From a virus: a stretch of 46,058 nucleotides of DNA. Positions 32,920 through 40,670 of this stretch are shown here, in pieces. The stretch spans positions 1-46,058 of the IMG/VR virus record IMGVR_UViG_3300028920_000108. One strand, given 5' to 3'. The notes beneath the pieces were generated by a model. The model had not been told where the DNA came from and ran no database searches. It worked only from the letters and a program-made list of their open reading frames with translations. The position numbers and the translations under genes were made by a program. Position 1 is the first letter of the stretch, and every line of letters begins with the position of its first letter.

Positions 32920-34343
32920 TGGTTATAGCCCCGCAAAAAGGCGCGCAAGAAGAATTCTTGTCAAGCAACGCAGATATTGCGATTTACGGCGGCGCGGCTG
33001 GCGGTGGAAAAACTGCGGCGCTTATCATGGAGCCGCTTCATTATATAAATGTACCCGGATACAACGCGACATTTTTCCGCCGGACATCGCCAGAGATAAC
33101 CGCGCCGGGTGGTCTCTGGGATGAAGCGATAAAATTTTATTCGCCGCTTGGCGCGCAGATGATACAAACAGCGCCTAAACAGGCCCGCTTTACGCATGCA
33201 AAATGTGACTTCCGGCACTTACAATATGATAGTGACGTGTACAACTGGCAAGGCGCGCAGCTTTGTTGTATCCTCTGGGATGAGTTAACACACTTTTCAA
33301 AAAATCAATTTTTCTACATGTTATCTCGTAACCGCTCGATGTGCGGCGTCCGCCCGTATGTCCGAGCTACGTGCAACCCCGACCCCGACCACTGGCTCGC
33401 TGATTTTATGGAATGGTACATTGATCAAGACACCGGTTTTCCAATACCCGAACGTTCAGGGCGGATGCGTTATTTTGTCCGCGTTGGTGACTCTGTTATG
33501 TGGGCGGGGCAGAAAAAGCCTTTGTTAAAACACATAGAATTAACGGATGATGACCGGGAGGCAGGCATAAACCCGGAAAGCCTTATAAAATCATTTACGT
33601 TTATCAGCGCCTCAATTTATGATAACAGGATTTTGCTCGATAACGACCCCGGATATTTGGCCTCCTTAAAATCATTGCCCGAAGTTGAGAGGCAGCAACT
33701 ACTATACGGCAACTGGAGGATAAAACGGACTAAGGGTGATTTTTTCCGCCGGTACTGGTTTACAACGCTACAACAAGCGCCGCCGGCTTCGCAAGTCAAA
33801 GCAGCGGTACGTGGCTGGGATAGGGCCGCAACCGAGAAGACAGAGAACAATAACCCTGACTGGACGGTGGGAGTTCTTTTATTACAGACGATAGATGACG
33901 AGTATATCATTGCAGATGTCCAGAGGTTTAGAGAGCGCCCAGCAAGGCGAGACCGGTATATTTTAGAGACCGCAAGACAAGATATTGAGAAGTACCCGTT
34001 TGCGCGGCAGATAATAGAGCAAGACCCCGGGCAAGCCGGGGTTGCCGAAAGTGATGCGCTTCTTAAGATGTTTTTAAACAATGGCATCCCGGCAAGCGCC
34101 GAAAAGGTCGGTACTAAAAAATATACTCGCGCGCTGCCGTTTTCGTCTGCCTGTGAAAACGGCTTTGTCTGCATCGTTCGGGGCTCGTGGAATGACAACT
34201 ACATTTTAGAGCTCGAGCAGTTTTCAGACAATGAGCGCGATTACTCGCATGATGACCAAATTGACGCGACAAGTGTAGCCTTTAACCAGCTTAATGGGCG
34301 CTCTGCAAAGACCTACTCCCTTACCGGCATAAACACACTATAA
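32919..34343 (+). CDS. terL: Terminase large subunit
   Basis: 474 aa. Walker A GAAGGGKT (25-32), Walker B CCILWDEL (116-123), then the coupling segment ATCNPDPDHW and the C-terminal RNase H-like nuclease domain with RGWDRA (D301) and DDQIDA (445-450), the acidic metal ligands. This is the motor that packages DNA into the prohead. It is the last gene of the late block; the small subunit is 21 kb away on the opposite strand. Confidence 0.94.
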   Translation: MVIAPQKGAQEEFLSSNADIAIYGGAAGGGKTAALIMEPLHYINVPGYNATFFRRTSPEITAPGGLWDEAIKFYSPLGAQMIQTAPKQARFTHAKCDFRHLQYDSDVYNWQGAQLCCILWDELTHFSKNQFFYMLSRNRSMCGVRPYVRATCNPDPDHWLADFMEWYIDQDTGFPIPERSGRMRYFVRVGDSVMWAGQKKPLLKHIELTDDDREAGINPESLIKSFTFISASIYDNRILLDNDPGYLASLKSLPEVERQQLLYGNWRIKRTKGDFFRRYWFTTLQQAPPASQVKAAVRGWDRAATEKTENNNPDWTVGVLLLQTIDDEYIIADVQRFRERPARRDRYILETARQDIEKYPFARQIIEQDPGQAGVAESDALLKMFLNNGIPASAEKVGTKKYTRALPFSSACENGFVCIVRGSWNDNYILELEQFSDNERDYSHDDQIDATSVAFNQLNGRSAKTYSLTGINTL

Positions 34344-34346
34344 GCG

Positions 34347-34409
34347 CAATGATAGCTGCAAGGTAAACCGCCCAAAAAATGGGGCACATATAATCCCGCG
34401 CTATCATTG
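34347..34409. repeat. Inverted repeat between convergent genes
   Basis: CAATGATAGC (34347-34356) and GCTATCATTG (34400-34409) are exact complements, 43 bases apart, between the terL stop and the stop of the convergent 81-aa gene. No T-run follows. A weak bidirectional structure is possible. Confidence 0.35.
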
Positions 34410-34649
34410 TACGACACCTTTATGGGGCGCGGGCTCGTCTGTATCACCCGAAAGATGCATAAGCGCCCAAATTATTACAGTATCAAGATTTTTCTCTTCC
34501 CGGTCGCATAGCTCTTTTACATGCAAGAAAATGTCTCCTGTTGACCGGGTCGCAATATTTACAACAGACTGTTTAAGCATGACCATATTTTCGGTTATCT
34601 CCTCCGCGCTTTTTCCGATAACCTCGGATATTGTTTTTTGATTGTTCAC
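34404..34649 (-). CDS. Hypothetical 81-aa protein
   Basis: GTG start at 34649 with a perfect AGGAGGG site. A helical, acidic-basic protein (VIGKSAEEITENMVMLKQSV, then KNLDTVIIWALMHLSGDTDE). Not recognised. It is the last gene seen of the small minus-strand group carrying the HTH-like, resolvase-like and polymerase genes. Confidence 0.6.
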   Translation of the reverse strand: MNNQKTISEVIGKSAEEITENMVMLKQSVVNIATRSTGDIFLHVKELCDREEKNLDTVIIWALMHLSGDTDEPAPHKGVVQ

Positions 34650-34690
34650 GTTTCCCTCCTATTATTTTAATTTGTTTAATTTTCACCCCA

Positions 34691-34714
34691 TTTTAGTATC
34701 AAATGATACTAAAA
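34691..34714. promoter_or_regulatory. Perfect palindrome upstream of the 81-aa gene
   Basis: Arms TTTTAGTATCA (34691-34701) and TGATACTAAAA (34704-34714) are exact 11-base complements around AA. It lies 42 bases upstream of the GTG-started gene, where an operator would be, and shares the core TATCA-N2-TGATA with sites at 6283, 19917 and 44457. Confidence 0.5.
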
Positions 34715-34724
34715 TTTGCCTTTT

Positions 34725-34910
34725 TTAGCTGATTACACCGCTTTCAATTAACTTTTTATACGTATTGTACATAGCGTCAATATTGCCCCGCTGCGCAGTT
34801 TTGTAAATGCTGCCTTTTGTCTGGCCTATGGCATCACAGTGTTTTTTATCCGCGTGCGAAAGTAACACCGCGCGTAAATTTTGTTGCAGTAATTCATATT
34901 GTTTGTCCAT
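34725..34910 (-). CDS. Small HTH-like protein (61 aa)
   Basis: Start ATG 34910 is chosen for its GAGGGGGCGG site; a longer frame would overlap the previous gene by 83 bases. The protein contains AIGQTKGSIYKTAQRG, similar to the HTH-like core of the protein at 10996-11229, and DAMYNTYKKLIESGV at the end. A small DNA-binding regulator is likely. It overlaps the resolvase-like gene by 17 bases. Confidence 0.55.
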   Translation of the reverse strand: MDKQYELLQQNLRAVLLSHADKKHCDAIGQTKGSIYKTAQRGNIDAMYNTYKKLIESGVIS

Positions 34911-35319
34911 CGTCCGCCCCCTCTTGCAGTGCGGGCGCGCGGTACAGCGCCCATAATAATGTTGGCAAATTTTCAAGGTTTATGTAACTCCCCGCTTTGT
35001 ACTCTATAGTAAAACAATCCTCTTCGCGACCAAAGACCTCAAAGCTGGCGGTGCGGCAGTGAGAGCGTGTACAAAGGAAACGGAGTACAAAAGACATCCC
35101 CCCGGCGTCTGCGACTTCTTGCAGCGCCTTCTTTTGATGGGGCTCTAATTTTGCCGCTCCTTTTTTTGCTTCTATCGCATAAAAGACACCGCTTGCTAAC
35201 ATGTAACAATCAAACGGCTTTTTCTGCCCGCCGTAGGTGTCCGCTTCGCGGTATACATACGCAGCAGCATGCTTTTTTAATTGCCTTAAAAAATCCCGGA
35301 GTAACTCGCGTTCGGTCAT
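34894..35319 (-). CDS. PD-(D/E)XK resolvase-like nuclease (VRR-NUC/Hjc type)
   Basis: 141 aa. TERELLRDFLRQLKK at the start, PFDCYML (Asp) and YAIEAKKGAAKL (ExK), then KLEPHQKKALQEVADAGG, form the core of small phage nucleases of the VRR-NUC/Holliday-resolvase type. It probably resolves branched DNA before packaging. The ATG overlaps the DNA polymerase stop (ATGA). Confidence 0.75.
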   Translation of the reverse strand: MTERELLRDFLRQLKKHAAAYVYREADTYGGQKKPFDCYMLASGVFYAIEAKKGAAKLEPHQKKALQEVADAGGMSFVLRFLCTRSHCRTASFEVFGREEDCFTIEYKAGSYINLENLPTLLWALYRAPALQEGADDGQTI

Positions 35320-37223
35320 TTATGGTACCTCCTTGAAATCTCGCTTTCTGTTGACAGCGGGAACCCCGGAAGCCACGCGGGGGCGGTGTTTGTCACGCTG
35401 TCAAAAATCTTTTGTTTCTCCTTTACATCCTTGCGCGCTGTTTGGCAGATAATTTCATCATGCACATGAAACGCGGTGTCAAGCCCCCTCTCTTGTAATC
35501 GTAGCATACAATCCGCGAGTATGTCGCGGCACATAGCCTGTACAACGTTTTCAGCGAGTAACCCGCCGTAAAGCTGAACGCGCCTATTTTGTGAGTGATT
35601 AAAAAAAGATACACCGTCCCCGCTTGCTTCAATGTCATGATAGAAAAGCTCACGGCCAGAAGGCAAGCGCACCGCAATGTATCTATTTTTTGCCCTAACT
35701 TGTATGTGTTTTCCTACGTATACTTTGTGATGTTCTTTGCGTCTGGAATAGTATAAAGAAAACGCGCTTTCAAGCTCATACCAAAACGATACGATTTTTC
35801 TATTAGCCCCGCGCCAGTCCTTTATTACGCGTACCATATCGTCTTCTGACAAGCCCAACTTATCCGCGCCGAATTGATACAGCGCCCCCACTGCGCCTTG
35901 ATAGCCAAGAGCAAGCTCCGCGACCTTGCCCACTTTTCTTTCCTTGCTGCCCGGTTCGATGCTCGAAATCGGACGGTTTAAAATTTTGGCGGCTGAGGCC
36001 TCATATATTTTACCGTGGGTTTTAAAAACATCCAGCCGCCACGTTTCACCGGCAAGATAGGCGAGCCCCCGCGCTTCAATCGCGGAAAAGTCACCCATGA
36101 TAAAAGTCTCTCCGGTCGGTGCTTGAATGAGACCGGGGAGTATCTTTTGTGCAGCCCCTAAAAATTCCGCACGGTCTGTCATAGCCGGAACGGCTTTTAT
36201 AAGGTTGTTTATTTCCTTTTCATCCGTCCCGGTTTTTATGAGGTTATGCGGCTGGAAACCCCGGCCCGACCACCGGCCAGTATTAGCACCGAAATAAAAA
36301 AGCGTATAGCGTATACGGCTGTCTTTTGCAGTCATCGAAAGCAGACTTTTAAATTTCTTGACGCTTGACTTACCCAAAAATCGACGAAGTTCACACGCTT
36401 CGGCCACCTCCTTTTTTGGATTCATACCCAAAATTGTGTCAATAGTGTCTTTTCTGGTGTTGTCAACGTGCACACCGTTTTTTGCAAAAAATTCAAGTAA
36501 CTGTTTGGGACTCCTTACATTGACACCTAAGCTTTCCGCCTCTTCCTCTGCTTTTACAGTTAACTCATCTAACTTTTTAATTACAGTCTGCGCGCCCTTA
36601 ACGTCAACGGGTAGCCCCTCAACGTTTAACTTAAAATCTTGTAAGAAGACCGGACGCTCGAGTTTTACATTTTTCATATTTCTCAAAATAGTGTAAATCT
36701 CAAATTCCGCCCACGTATCAACACGGCAATATTCAAACATGGCCTTTTTATCCGCCCCGGTGAGAGGGCGTAATTTTTTTTCTTTTGTCTTGCGATCGGT
36801 GTACGGTTTTGAGTATTTATTGATAAGAGCCTTCCCGCTTGATAACTTTTGGTGCTTTACTTTTAACACCCGCGCCACGTCATCCAGCGACCCCGGCAAC
36901 CCCACACATTTAGCCATAGCGCGTGTGCAATGCCAATTGTCAGCAAGTCGCATACGCTCTGGAAATCCGTGCTGCCCAATACATACGTTACAGACAAGCG
37001 CGTATTCAAAGAGCGAATTATGCGCAATATATACCGCGTCTTCTTTAAAAAATTCTTCTGGTACGGCTTCGCCCGGTTGCCATAACTTGGGCGCTTTCAT
37101 CTCTGGGGTCATCCACGCCATGCAAAAAACACCGGTTGTCTCATGCTCTGAATACACCCACGCGCCCGCGGCATTAAGGTCGCAAAAGGAATATGTTTCA
37201 AAGTCAAAAATTATCTCAGTCAT
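35316..37223 (-). CDS. Family A DNA polymerase
   Basis: 635 aa. The N-terminal 3'-5' exonuclease has DFET (7-10), HNSLFEY (68-74) and CRVDTWAEFEIY (166-177). Polymerase motifs are TGRWSGRGFQPHNL (315-328), motif A MGDFSAIEAR (376-385), motif B RKVGKVAELALGYQG (429-443) and motif C HVHDE (586-590). It is the compact replicative polymerase of the DUF2800/DUF2815-type phages. The ATG overlaps the stop of the 28-aa ORF upstream (ATGA). An equivalent gene probably lies just left of the window, beyond the pentapeptide gene. Confidence 0.95.
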   Translation of the reverse strand: MTEIIFDFETYSFCDLNAAGAWVYSEHETTGVFCMAWMTPEMKAPKLWQPGEAVPEEFFKEDAVYIAHNSLFEYALVCNVCIGQHGFPERMRLADNWHCTRAMAKCVGLPGSLDDVARVLKVKHQKLSSGKALINKYSKPYTDRKTKEKKLRPLTGADKKAMFEYCRVDTWAEFEIYTILRNMKNVKLERPVFLQDFKLNVEGLPVDVKGAQTVIKKLDELTVKAEEEAESLGVNVRSPKQLLEFFAKNGVHVDNTRKDTIDTILGMNPKKEVAEACELRRFLGKSSVKKFKSLLSMTAKDSRIRYTLFYFGANTGRWSGRGFQPHNLIKTGTDEKEINNLIKAVPAMTDRAEFLGAAQKILPGLIQAPTGETFIMGDFSAIEARGLAYLAGETWRLDVFKTHGKIYEASAAKILNRPISSIEPGSKERKVGKVAELALGYQGAVGALYQFGADKLGLSEDDMVRVIKDWRGANRKIVSFWYELESAFSLYYSRRKEHHKVYVGKHIQVRAKNRYIAVRLPSGRELFYHDIEASGDGVSFFNHSQNRRVQLYGGLLAENVVQAMCRDILADCMLRLQERGLDTAFHVHDEIICQTARKDVKEKQKIFDSVTNTAPAWLPGFPLSTESEISRRYHK

Positions 37224-37306
37224 ATCAATACTCTATCGCCTCCGTCTGCACCACTTAACCATTTCACATGTAATTCCAGCACTTCTTTTAGTTCTTGTAG
37301 TTCCAT
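37220..37306 (-). CDS. 28-aa remnant leader of the pentapeptide gene (copy 2)
   Basis: ATG 37306 to TGA 37220. The first 17 codons equal the helical leader of the pentapeptide protein at 1-468 except for one residue; then the repeats are missing, and the frame ends in ATGA overlap with the polymerase gene. It is either a deletion derivative or a short leader peptide that couples translation to the polymerase. Confidence 0.6.
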   Translation of the reverse strand: MELQELKEVLELHVKWLSGADGGDRVLI

Positions 37307-37308
37307 AG

Positions 37309-38421
37309 CTAAAATAACTCCTTTGTGTCTTTTTCGCCAACTGCTATTTTATAAAGCGTTTGTTTATCGTACAGGTCTGAAATGTTCTCTTTTCCCGCTA
37401 ACCTTTCAACTTGCGCCGGGCTTTTGATCTTTCGCGGCTGATAGAGCTTGTCACCCAAAAAGCTGAGGCGCTTTTCAACTTCTTTTTCACTTATCCATTT
37501 TCTATGCCCCGAAGTCTCCTTTTTATACACCGAATCAAATCGCGTTCCGCTATCAATGAGAACACCGATTCTTTGTTCAACCGCGTCAAGAAAGGTTTTC
37601 ATGTACGAGGACATAACAAAAATATCTTCCAAACGCTCCGCGCTTAACTCCTCAGCGCCAACGCCGGCGCAGCTTTTAAAGCCCTCGTACATCGCGTGCA
37701 TTGCAGGGCATACCACAACGGCCGGACAAAACTTGCATTTTTCAGAAACATTGTGGCTGTCACTGTTTGCGCGGATATATTTAATCCTATTCGGCAGATC
37801 GTCGGCTGAGGTTTCAAGCGGCATTGACACCGTCCGGCGCAGGTCATCCCAGTAGCCGGGCTGTACAACATGACCGGTAAAAGTAGCAACAGCCGCGCCG
37901 CCGAAGCCTGAAAAGCTCAAAATATCGGCAGAAAATAAAAGCTGTTCATAGGCGCTTTCAGAGTAATCAAAATTTCCGGTCTTAAGGTCGATAATGTCTA
38001 TTATTATTTCGTTCTTACCCTTTACCTTAGTTATGAGCATAGTATCTGCTTTAAATACGTTATCAACACCCAAACAGTCAAGGCGCTGTTTGCCCTCGAC
38101 TACCAACTCACACTTACCGGACTTCCCACGCTCCCGGATAAGTTTTTTAAGATACTTACCGTATTCGTTTACCATAAATTTGGCGTCATCATAATACGGC
38201 GCGTTCTTTTGTACGTGCTCCTTTAGCGCCTGTATGACCGTGCATTTTTTCCCGCTTGCTATAGCATTCGCGAGAGTTTCTGCAGCCGCGTGTATCGCTT
38301 TACCACGATCGGCAGCCGTCTTAAATGGGTTGTAGCGCAATTCTTTTGATAGGCCCTCTTCTAAAGATACGGAGCCGGGGCACGCCATAGCGCGCCCGAC
38401 CATTGATGCAGTTAATTTCAT
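37309..38421 (-). CDS. DUF2800-family PD-(D/E)XK nuclease (copy 2)
   Basis: 370 aa with 17 substitutions relative to the gene at 471, none in the putative catalytic DLKTG or in the cysteines (C14, C229, C232, C238). Most changes are conservative. It is followed after two bases by the 28-aa remnant and then the DNA polymerase, so in this copy nuclease and polymerase form one operon, the usual arrangement for this replication module. Confidence 0.85.
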   Translation of the reverse strand: MKLTASMVGRAMACPGSVSLEEGLSKELRYNPFKTAADRGKAIHAAAETLANAIASGKKCTVIQALKEHVQKNAPYYDDAKFMVNEYGKYLKKLIRERGKSGKCELVVEGKQRLDCLGVDNVFKADTMLITKVKGKNEIIIDIIDLKTGNFDYSESAYEQLLFSADILSFSGFGGAAVATFTGHVVQPGYWDDLRRTVSMPLETSADDLPNRIKYIRANSDSHNVSEKCKFCPAVVVCPAMHAMYEGFKSCAGVGAEELSAERLEDIFVMSSYMKTFLDAVEQRIGVLIDSGTRFDSVYKKETSGHRKWISEKEVEKRLSFLGDKLYQPRKIKSPAQVERLAGKENISDLYDKQTLYKIAVGEKDTKELF

Positions 38422-38454
38422 TTATTTTATTCTCCTTTTGATTTTTTATTATTT

Positions 38455-39003
38455 TTAGCAGCTTTTTACTTGTACTGGCATTAGAATATACCGCAGATTT
38501 TCCGCTAATTCCATAAGCACCGGCGAGAGCGGGCCGGTTACGCACACTTGGAAAAGATCGTCCGCGTATGTGAGTACATCCAAATACATAGTATTAATGC
38601 AGACACCGCGCTGCGCGAGTTCATACAACAGCCTACCAGTGTTTTGACCGTTTACGAGCTTATTTCTACCCGCGTTGCCTGATCCTGTAAATATATTCTC
38701 GGGGTCTACCTTTTCAGGGTCTGGCATAATTTTACTAAAATCAGGAAATTCAAATTCATCCGCGCTGTGAAAATTTAGGGCTATTTCGGATGCCTTACTT
38801 GATACAACTTTGTAAAACCCGTCCGTTTCACCCGCGAAATTTTCGCACGTAAGCACTGCCAAACGGCGCGAGTCCGAAGCGGCAAAGGTTACCCCCTCTT
38901 TGTAAATAAATTCAAATACCGGTTTTACTCCCTTTTTGTCTCGGCATAGATCAAGGATTTTAAAGCCCTTAAACTCGTCTTGCTGTTTGCTAATTTCAAT
39001 CAT
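38455..39003 (-). CDS. Miniature DnaN/sliding-clamp-like protein (copy 2)
   Basis: 182 aa. The motif AASDSRRLAV (41-50) is even closer to the DnaN consensus than in copy 1, and FPDFSKIMP, YLDVLTYA, GPLSPVLM and YILMPVQV are all unchanged. Substitutions fall mostly outside these. Two diverged copies with intact motifs and the same unusual short length argue that the truncation is the functional form rather than decay. Operon order with the DUF2800 gene is preserved. Confidence 0.7.
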   Translation of the reverse strand: MIEISKQQDEFKGFKILDLCRDKKGVKPVFEFIYKEGVTFAASDSRRLAVLTCENFAGETDGFYKVVSSKASEIALNFHSADEFEFPDFSKIMPDPEKVDPENIFTGSGNAGRNKLVNGQNTGRLLYELAQRGVCINTMYLDVLTYADDLFQVCVTGPLSPVLMELAENLRYILMPVQVKSC

Positions 39004-39037
39004 TTTCGTACGCTCCTTAACTTTTTGTTATAAGAAG

Positions 39038-39066
39038 ACAATATACACGGTTGCCTCATTAGTCAA
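39038..39066 (-). promoter_or_regulatory. Sigma70-like promoter, minus strand (copy 2)
   Basis: TTGACT (39066-39061) and TATTGT (39043-39038), 17-base spacing; same as copy 1 despite changes in the spacer. Confidence 0.6.
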
Positions 39067-39091
39067 CCACTTTTATAAAAATTATAGAAAA

Positions 39092-39118
39092 AAAGTATAC
39101 TTTTTTATGCTATACTTT
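39092..39118. promoter_or_regulatory. Operator-like inverted repeat (copy 2)
   Basis: AAAGTATA (39092-39099) and TATACTTT (39111-39118); here the left arm is itself part of the perfect palindrome AAAGTATACTTT (39092-39103). Confidence 0.4.
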
Positions 39119-39128
39119 ATTTTTATGC

Positions 39129-39157
39129 TTGACCATAACGCCCGCTTTGCCTATAGT
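39129..39157 (+). promoter_or_regulatory. Sigma70-like promoter, plus strand (copy 2)
   Basis: TTGACC (39129-39134), 17 bases, TATAGT (39152-39157); identical to copy 1. Confidence 0.7.
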
Positions 39158-39208
39158 ACTACTATGATGTTACAATCATAAATCAAATTTAATCACAGAG
39201 GTGATGCA

Positions 39209-39835
39209 ATGAGCAAAAAAACAAGCCGTTTGAGACTTGACAACGTAAGGGTAGTATATCCGTCGCTTGACAAGCCAGCCAGTTTTGCGGGGCAAACAGA
39301 AGAGCAGGCGAAATACGGGATTAAGTTCCTCATCCCAAAAAGCGACAAGGCAGTCATTGACAGCATAAAGGCTTTTTTAAAAGCAAATGTTGACAACGTG
39401 GATAAGTGGTCAAAGACCGCGAAAGCGCAAGTGTACAAAACCGCTATCGATCAAGACCCGTATAATGATAATTGCGTTATAAAGGATGGCGACAAGATCA
39501 ACGCGCGCAGACTGGACGAAGAAAAAGAAGCGGTTGCAGCGTTTGAAGGTCATATTGTAATTGGCGCTAACCGTAATCAAAAAATGGGGCCGCCTATTGT
39601 TGTAGACCGTAACAACGATCCAATTGACAAAGGCCTTATCGCGGGTGAAATCGTTTCCGGATACTGGGTTAATGCGTATGTCGATGCGTATTGTTACAGT
39701 AAACCAAAAAACGGGATTACTCTGTCACTGTATGCCGTTCAAAAAGTAAAAGAGGACGAGGTTTTCGGGCAGTCATCACCTTTTGACGTAGTTGAGGGGG
39801 ACGACGAGGAAGAAGACGAGCCTACTTTTGGTTAG
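39209..39835 (+). CDS. DUF2815 ssDNA-binding protein (copy 2)
   Basis: 208 aa, nine substitutions against the gene at 2371 (for example LVPKGDK to LIPKSDK and KKGPPVVV to KMGPPIVV), with the acidic tail unchanged. Many third-position changes show purifying selection. Promoter, ribosome site and following hairpin are conserved. Confidence 0.82.
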   Translation: MSKKTSRLRLDNVRVVYPSLDKPASFAGQTEEQAKYGIKFLIPKSDKAVIDSIKAFLKANVDNVDKWSKTAKAQVYKTAIDQDPYNDNCVIKDGDKINARRLDEEKEAVAAFEGHIVIGANRNQKMGPPIVVDRNNDPIDKGLIAGEIVSGYWVNAYVDAYCYSKPKNGITLSLYAVQKVKEDEVFGQSSPFDVVEGDDEEEDEPTFG

Positions 39836-39844
39836 GCACAACAC

Positions 39845-39872
39845 GCCGCCCTTGTGGGGCGGCTAACTTTTT
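39845..39872 (+). terminator. Hairpin after the DUF2815 gene (copy 2)
   Basis: GCCGCCC (39845-39851), loop TTGTG, GGGCGGC (39857-39863), then TAACTTTTT. Confidence 0.65.
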
Positions 39873-39873
39873 A

Positions 39874-40155
39874 ATGGAGAAAAGAATGCATTTTTTATCT
39901 TGGGTAACGAAAAAAGAAGAAAGCGACGGGGTAGCGATAAAAGACGGCTGGCTATTTCTTGCGGATAAGGCACTCCGGGTGTCCTCCATAGATGCTATCT
40001 CAAAACATGAGAACAGACAAGAAGAATTCCTCGTCGGCATAACCGTAGGTGGTGTTTGGCATACCGTCTACAGATCCGATTCAAGAGATACACGGGATAA
40101 GAATTTTGAATTATTGCGGGATTTGCTTGTAAAGGAGAGCAATAGAAACGAATGA
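39874..40155 (+). CDS. Hypothetical 93-aa protein, copy 2 only
   Basis: Unrecognised. The pattern of short strands (GVAIKDGWLFLADKALRVSS, FLVGITVGGVWHTVYRSDSR) followed by a C-terminal helix (DKNFELLRDLLVKESN) recalls a small PH-like fold, but this is a guess. It has a TGGAGA site. It takes the slot that in copy 1 directly precedes the membrane peptide, and its last codons overlap the membrane-peptide ATG. Confidence 0.55.
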   Translation: MEKRMHFLSWVTKKEESDGVAIKDGWLFLADKALRVSSIDAISKHENRQEEFLVGITVGGVWHTVYRSDSRDTRDKNFELLRDLLVKESNRNE

Positions 40156-40346
40156 AACTAAAAAAGATTTTTATACTTTTCGGCGCGGTGTTGCTTGCCT
40201 CTTTTGTCGTACACATATACTGCGCCGTTTCGTTATTTCTTTTGGGGCAAGACTGGCGGACGCTACTGCTGCCATTTTTAGGCGCGCTTTTTACCGGCGT
40301 TTTAGTGATAACGTTTTGTGATTTTATAACGCGTATGAAAGCATAA
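40152..40346 (+). CDS. Small two-helix membrane protein (copy 2)
   Basis: 64 aa, identical in protein to that at 3048. Here it starts with ATG and overlaps the 93-aa gene (ATGA). Only three base differences in the gene, far fewer than in neighbouring genes, imply recent exchange or strong constraint. Two hydrophobic segments; function unknown. Confidence 0.72.
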   Translation: MKLKKIFILFGAVLLASFVVHIYCAVSLFLLGQDWRTLLLPFLGALFTGVLVITFCDFITRMKA

Positions 40347-40357
40347 TCACAAACTAT

Positions 40358-40453
40358 GTGAAAAGTATTGAGCTTAGAGAATATATTGACCGTGGGGCTA
40401 TGAGAAATTATTATCTTATGCAAGAACTAATCGAAAGTGAATTATTAATGTAA
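40358..40453 (+). CDS. Possible 31-aa peptide
   Basis: GTG 40358 to TAA 40451-40453. Its 3' end (GTGAATTATTAATGTAA) is also found in copy 1 at 3555-3571, after the 82-aa gene, but the upstream part is not. No ribosome site is clear; it may be the decayed end of a gene. Confidence 0.25.
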   Translation: MKSIELREYIDRGAMRNYYLMQELIESELLM

Positions 40454-40471
40454 AAAGAGAGGACAAAACAA

Positions 40472-40651
40472 ATGATTGAATTTAACGATGGCGATTGTAC
40501 AGGTTGCGGGCAGTGTGTTGAGTATTGCACAGGGGTCGCATTTATACCAGAGCCGGGGTATGGCGTGCGCTTTATCGATGCTAAATGCCTCCAGTGTGAT
40601 AGATGCGAAGTATCAGATATATGTCCGGGTGATGCGGTAAAACAAAAATAA
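40472..40651 (+). CDS. 2[4Fe-4S] ferredoxin-like protein (copy 2)
   Basis: 59 aa; cysteines at 9, 12, 15, 19 and 39, 42, 45, 51 as in copy 1. Only A22V, E36D and L41Q differ, while several codons are silently changed, so the protein is under selection. The same neighbours follow (83-aa protein, SNF2). Residues between the two cluster motifs are also preserved (FIPEPGYGVRFI). The upstream leader with AGAGAGG is identical in both copies. Confidence 0.8.
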   Translation: MIEFNDGDCTGCGQCVEYCTGVAFIPEPGYGVRFIDAKCLQCDRCEVSDICPGDAVKQK

Positions 40652-40670
40652 AAAAGGAGGAGCGAAACGA

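Noticed and set aside
34321-34389. 22-codon hydrophobic minus-strand ORF overlapping the terL end
   Set aside because: It could encode a single membrane helix, but it has no clear ribosome site and lies antisense to the conserved terL 3' end; too short to support.
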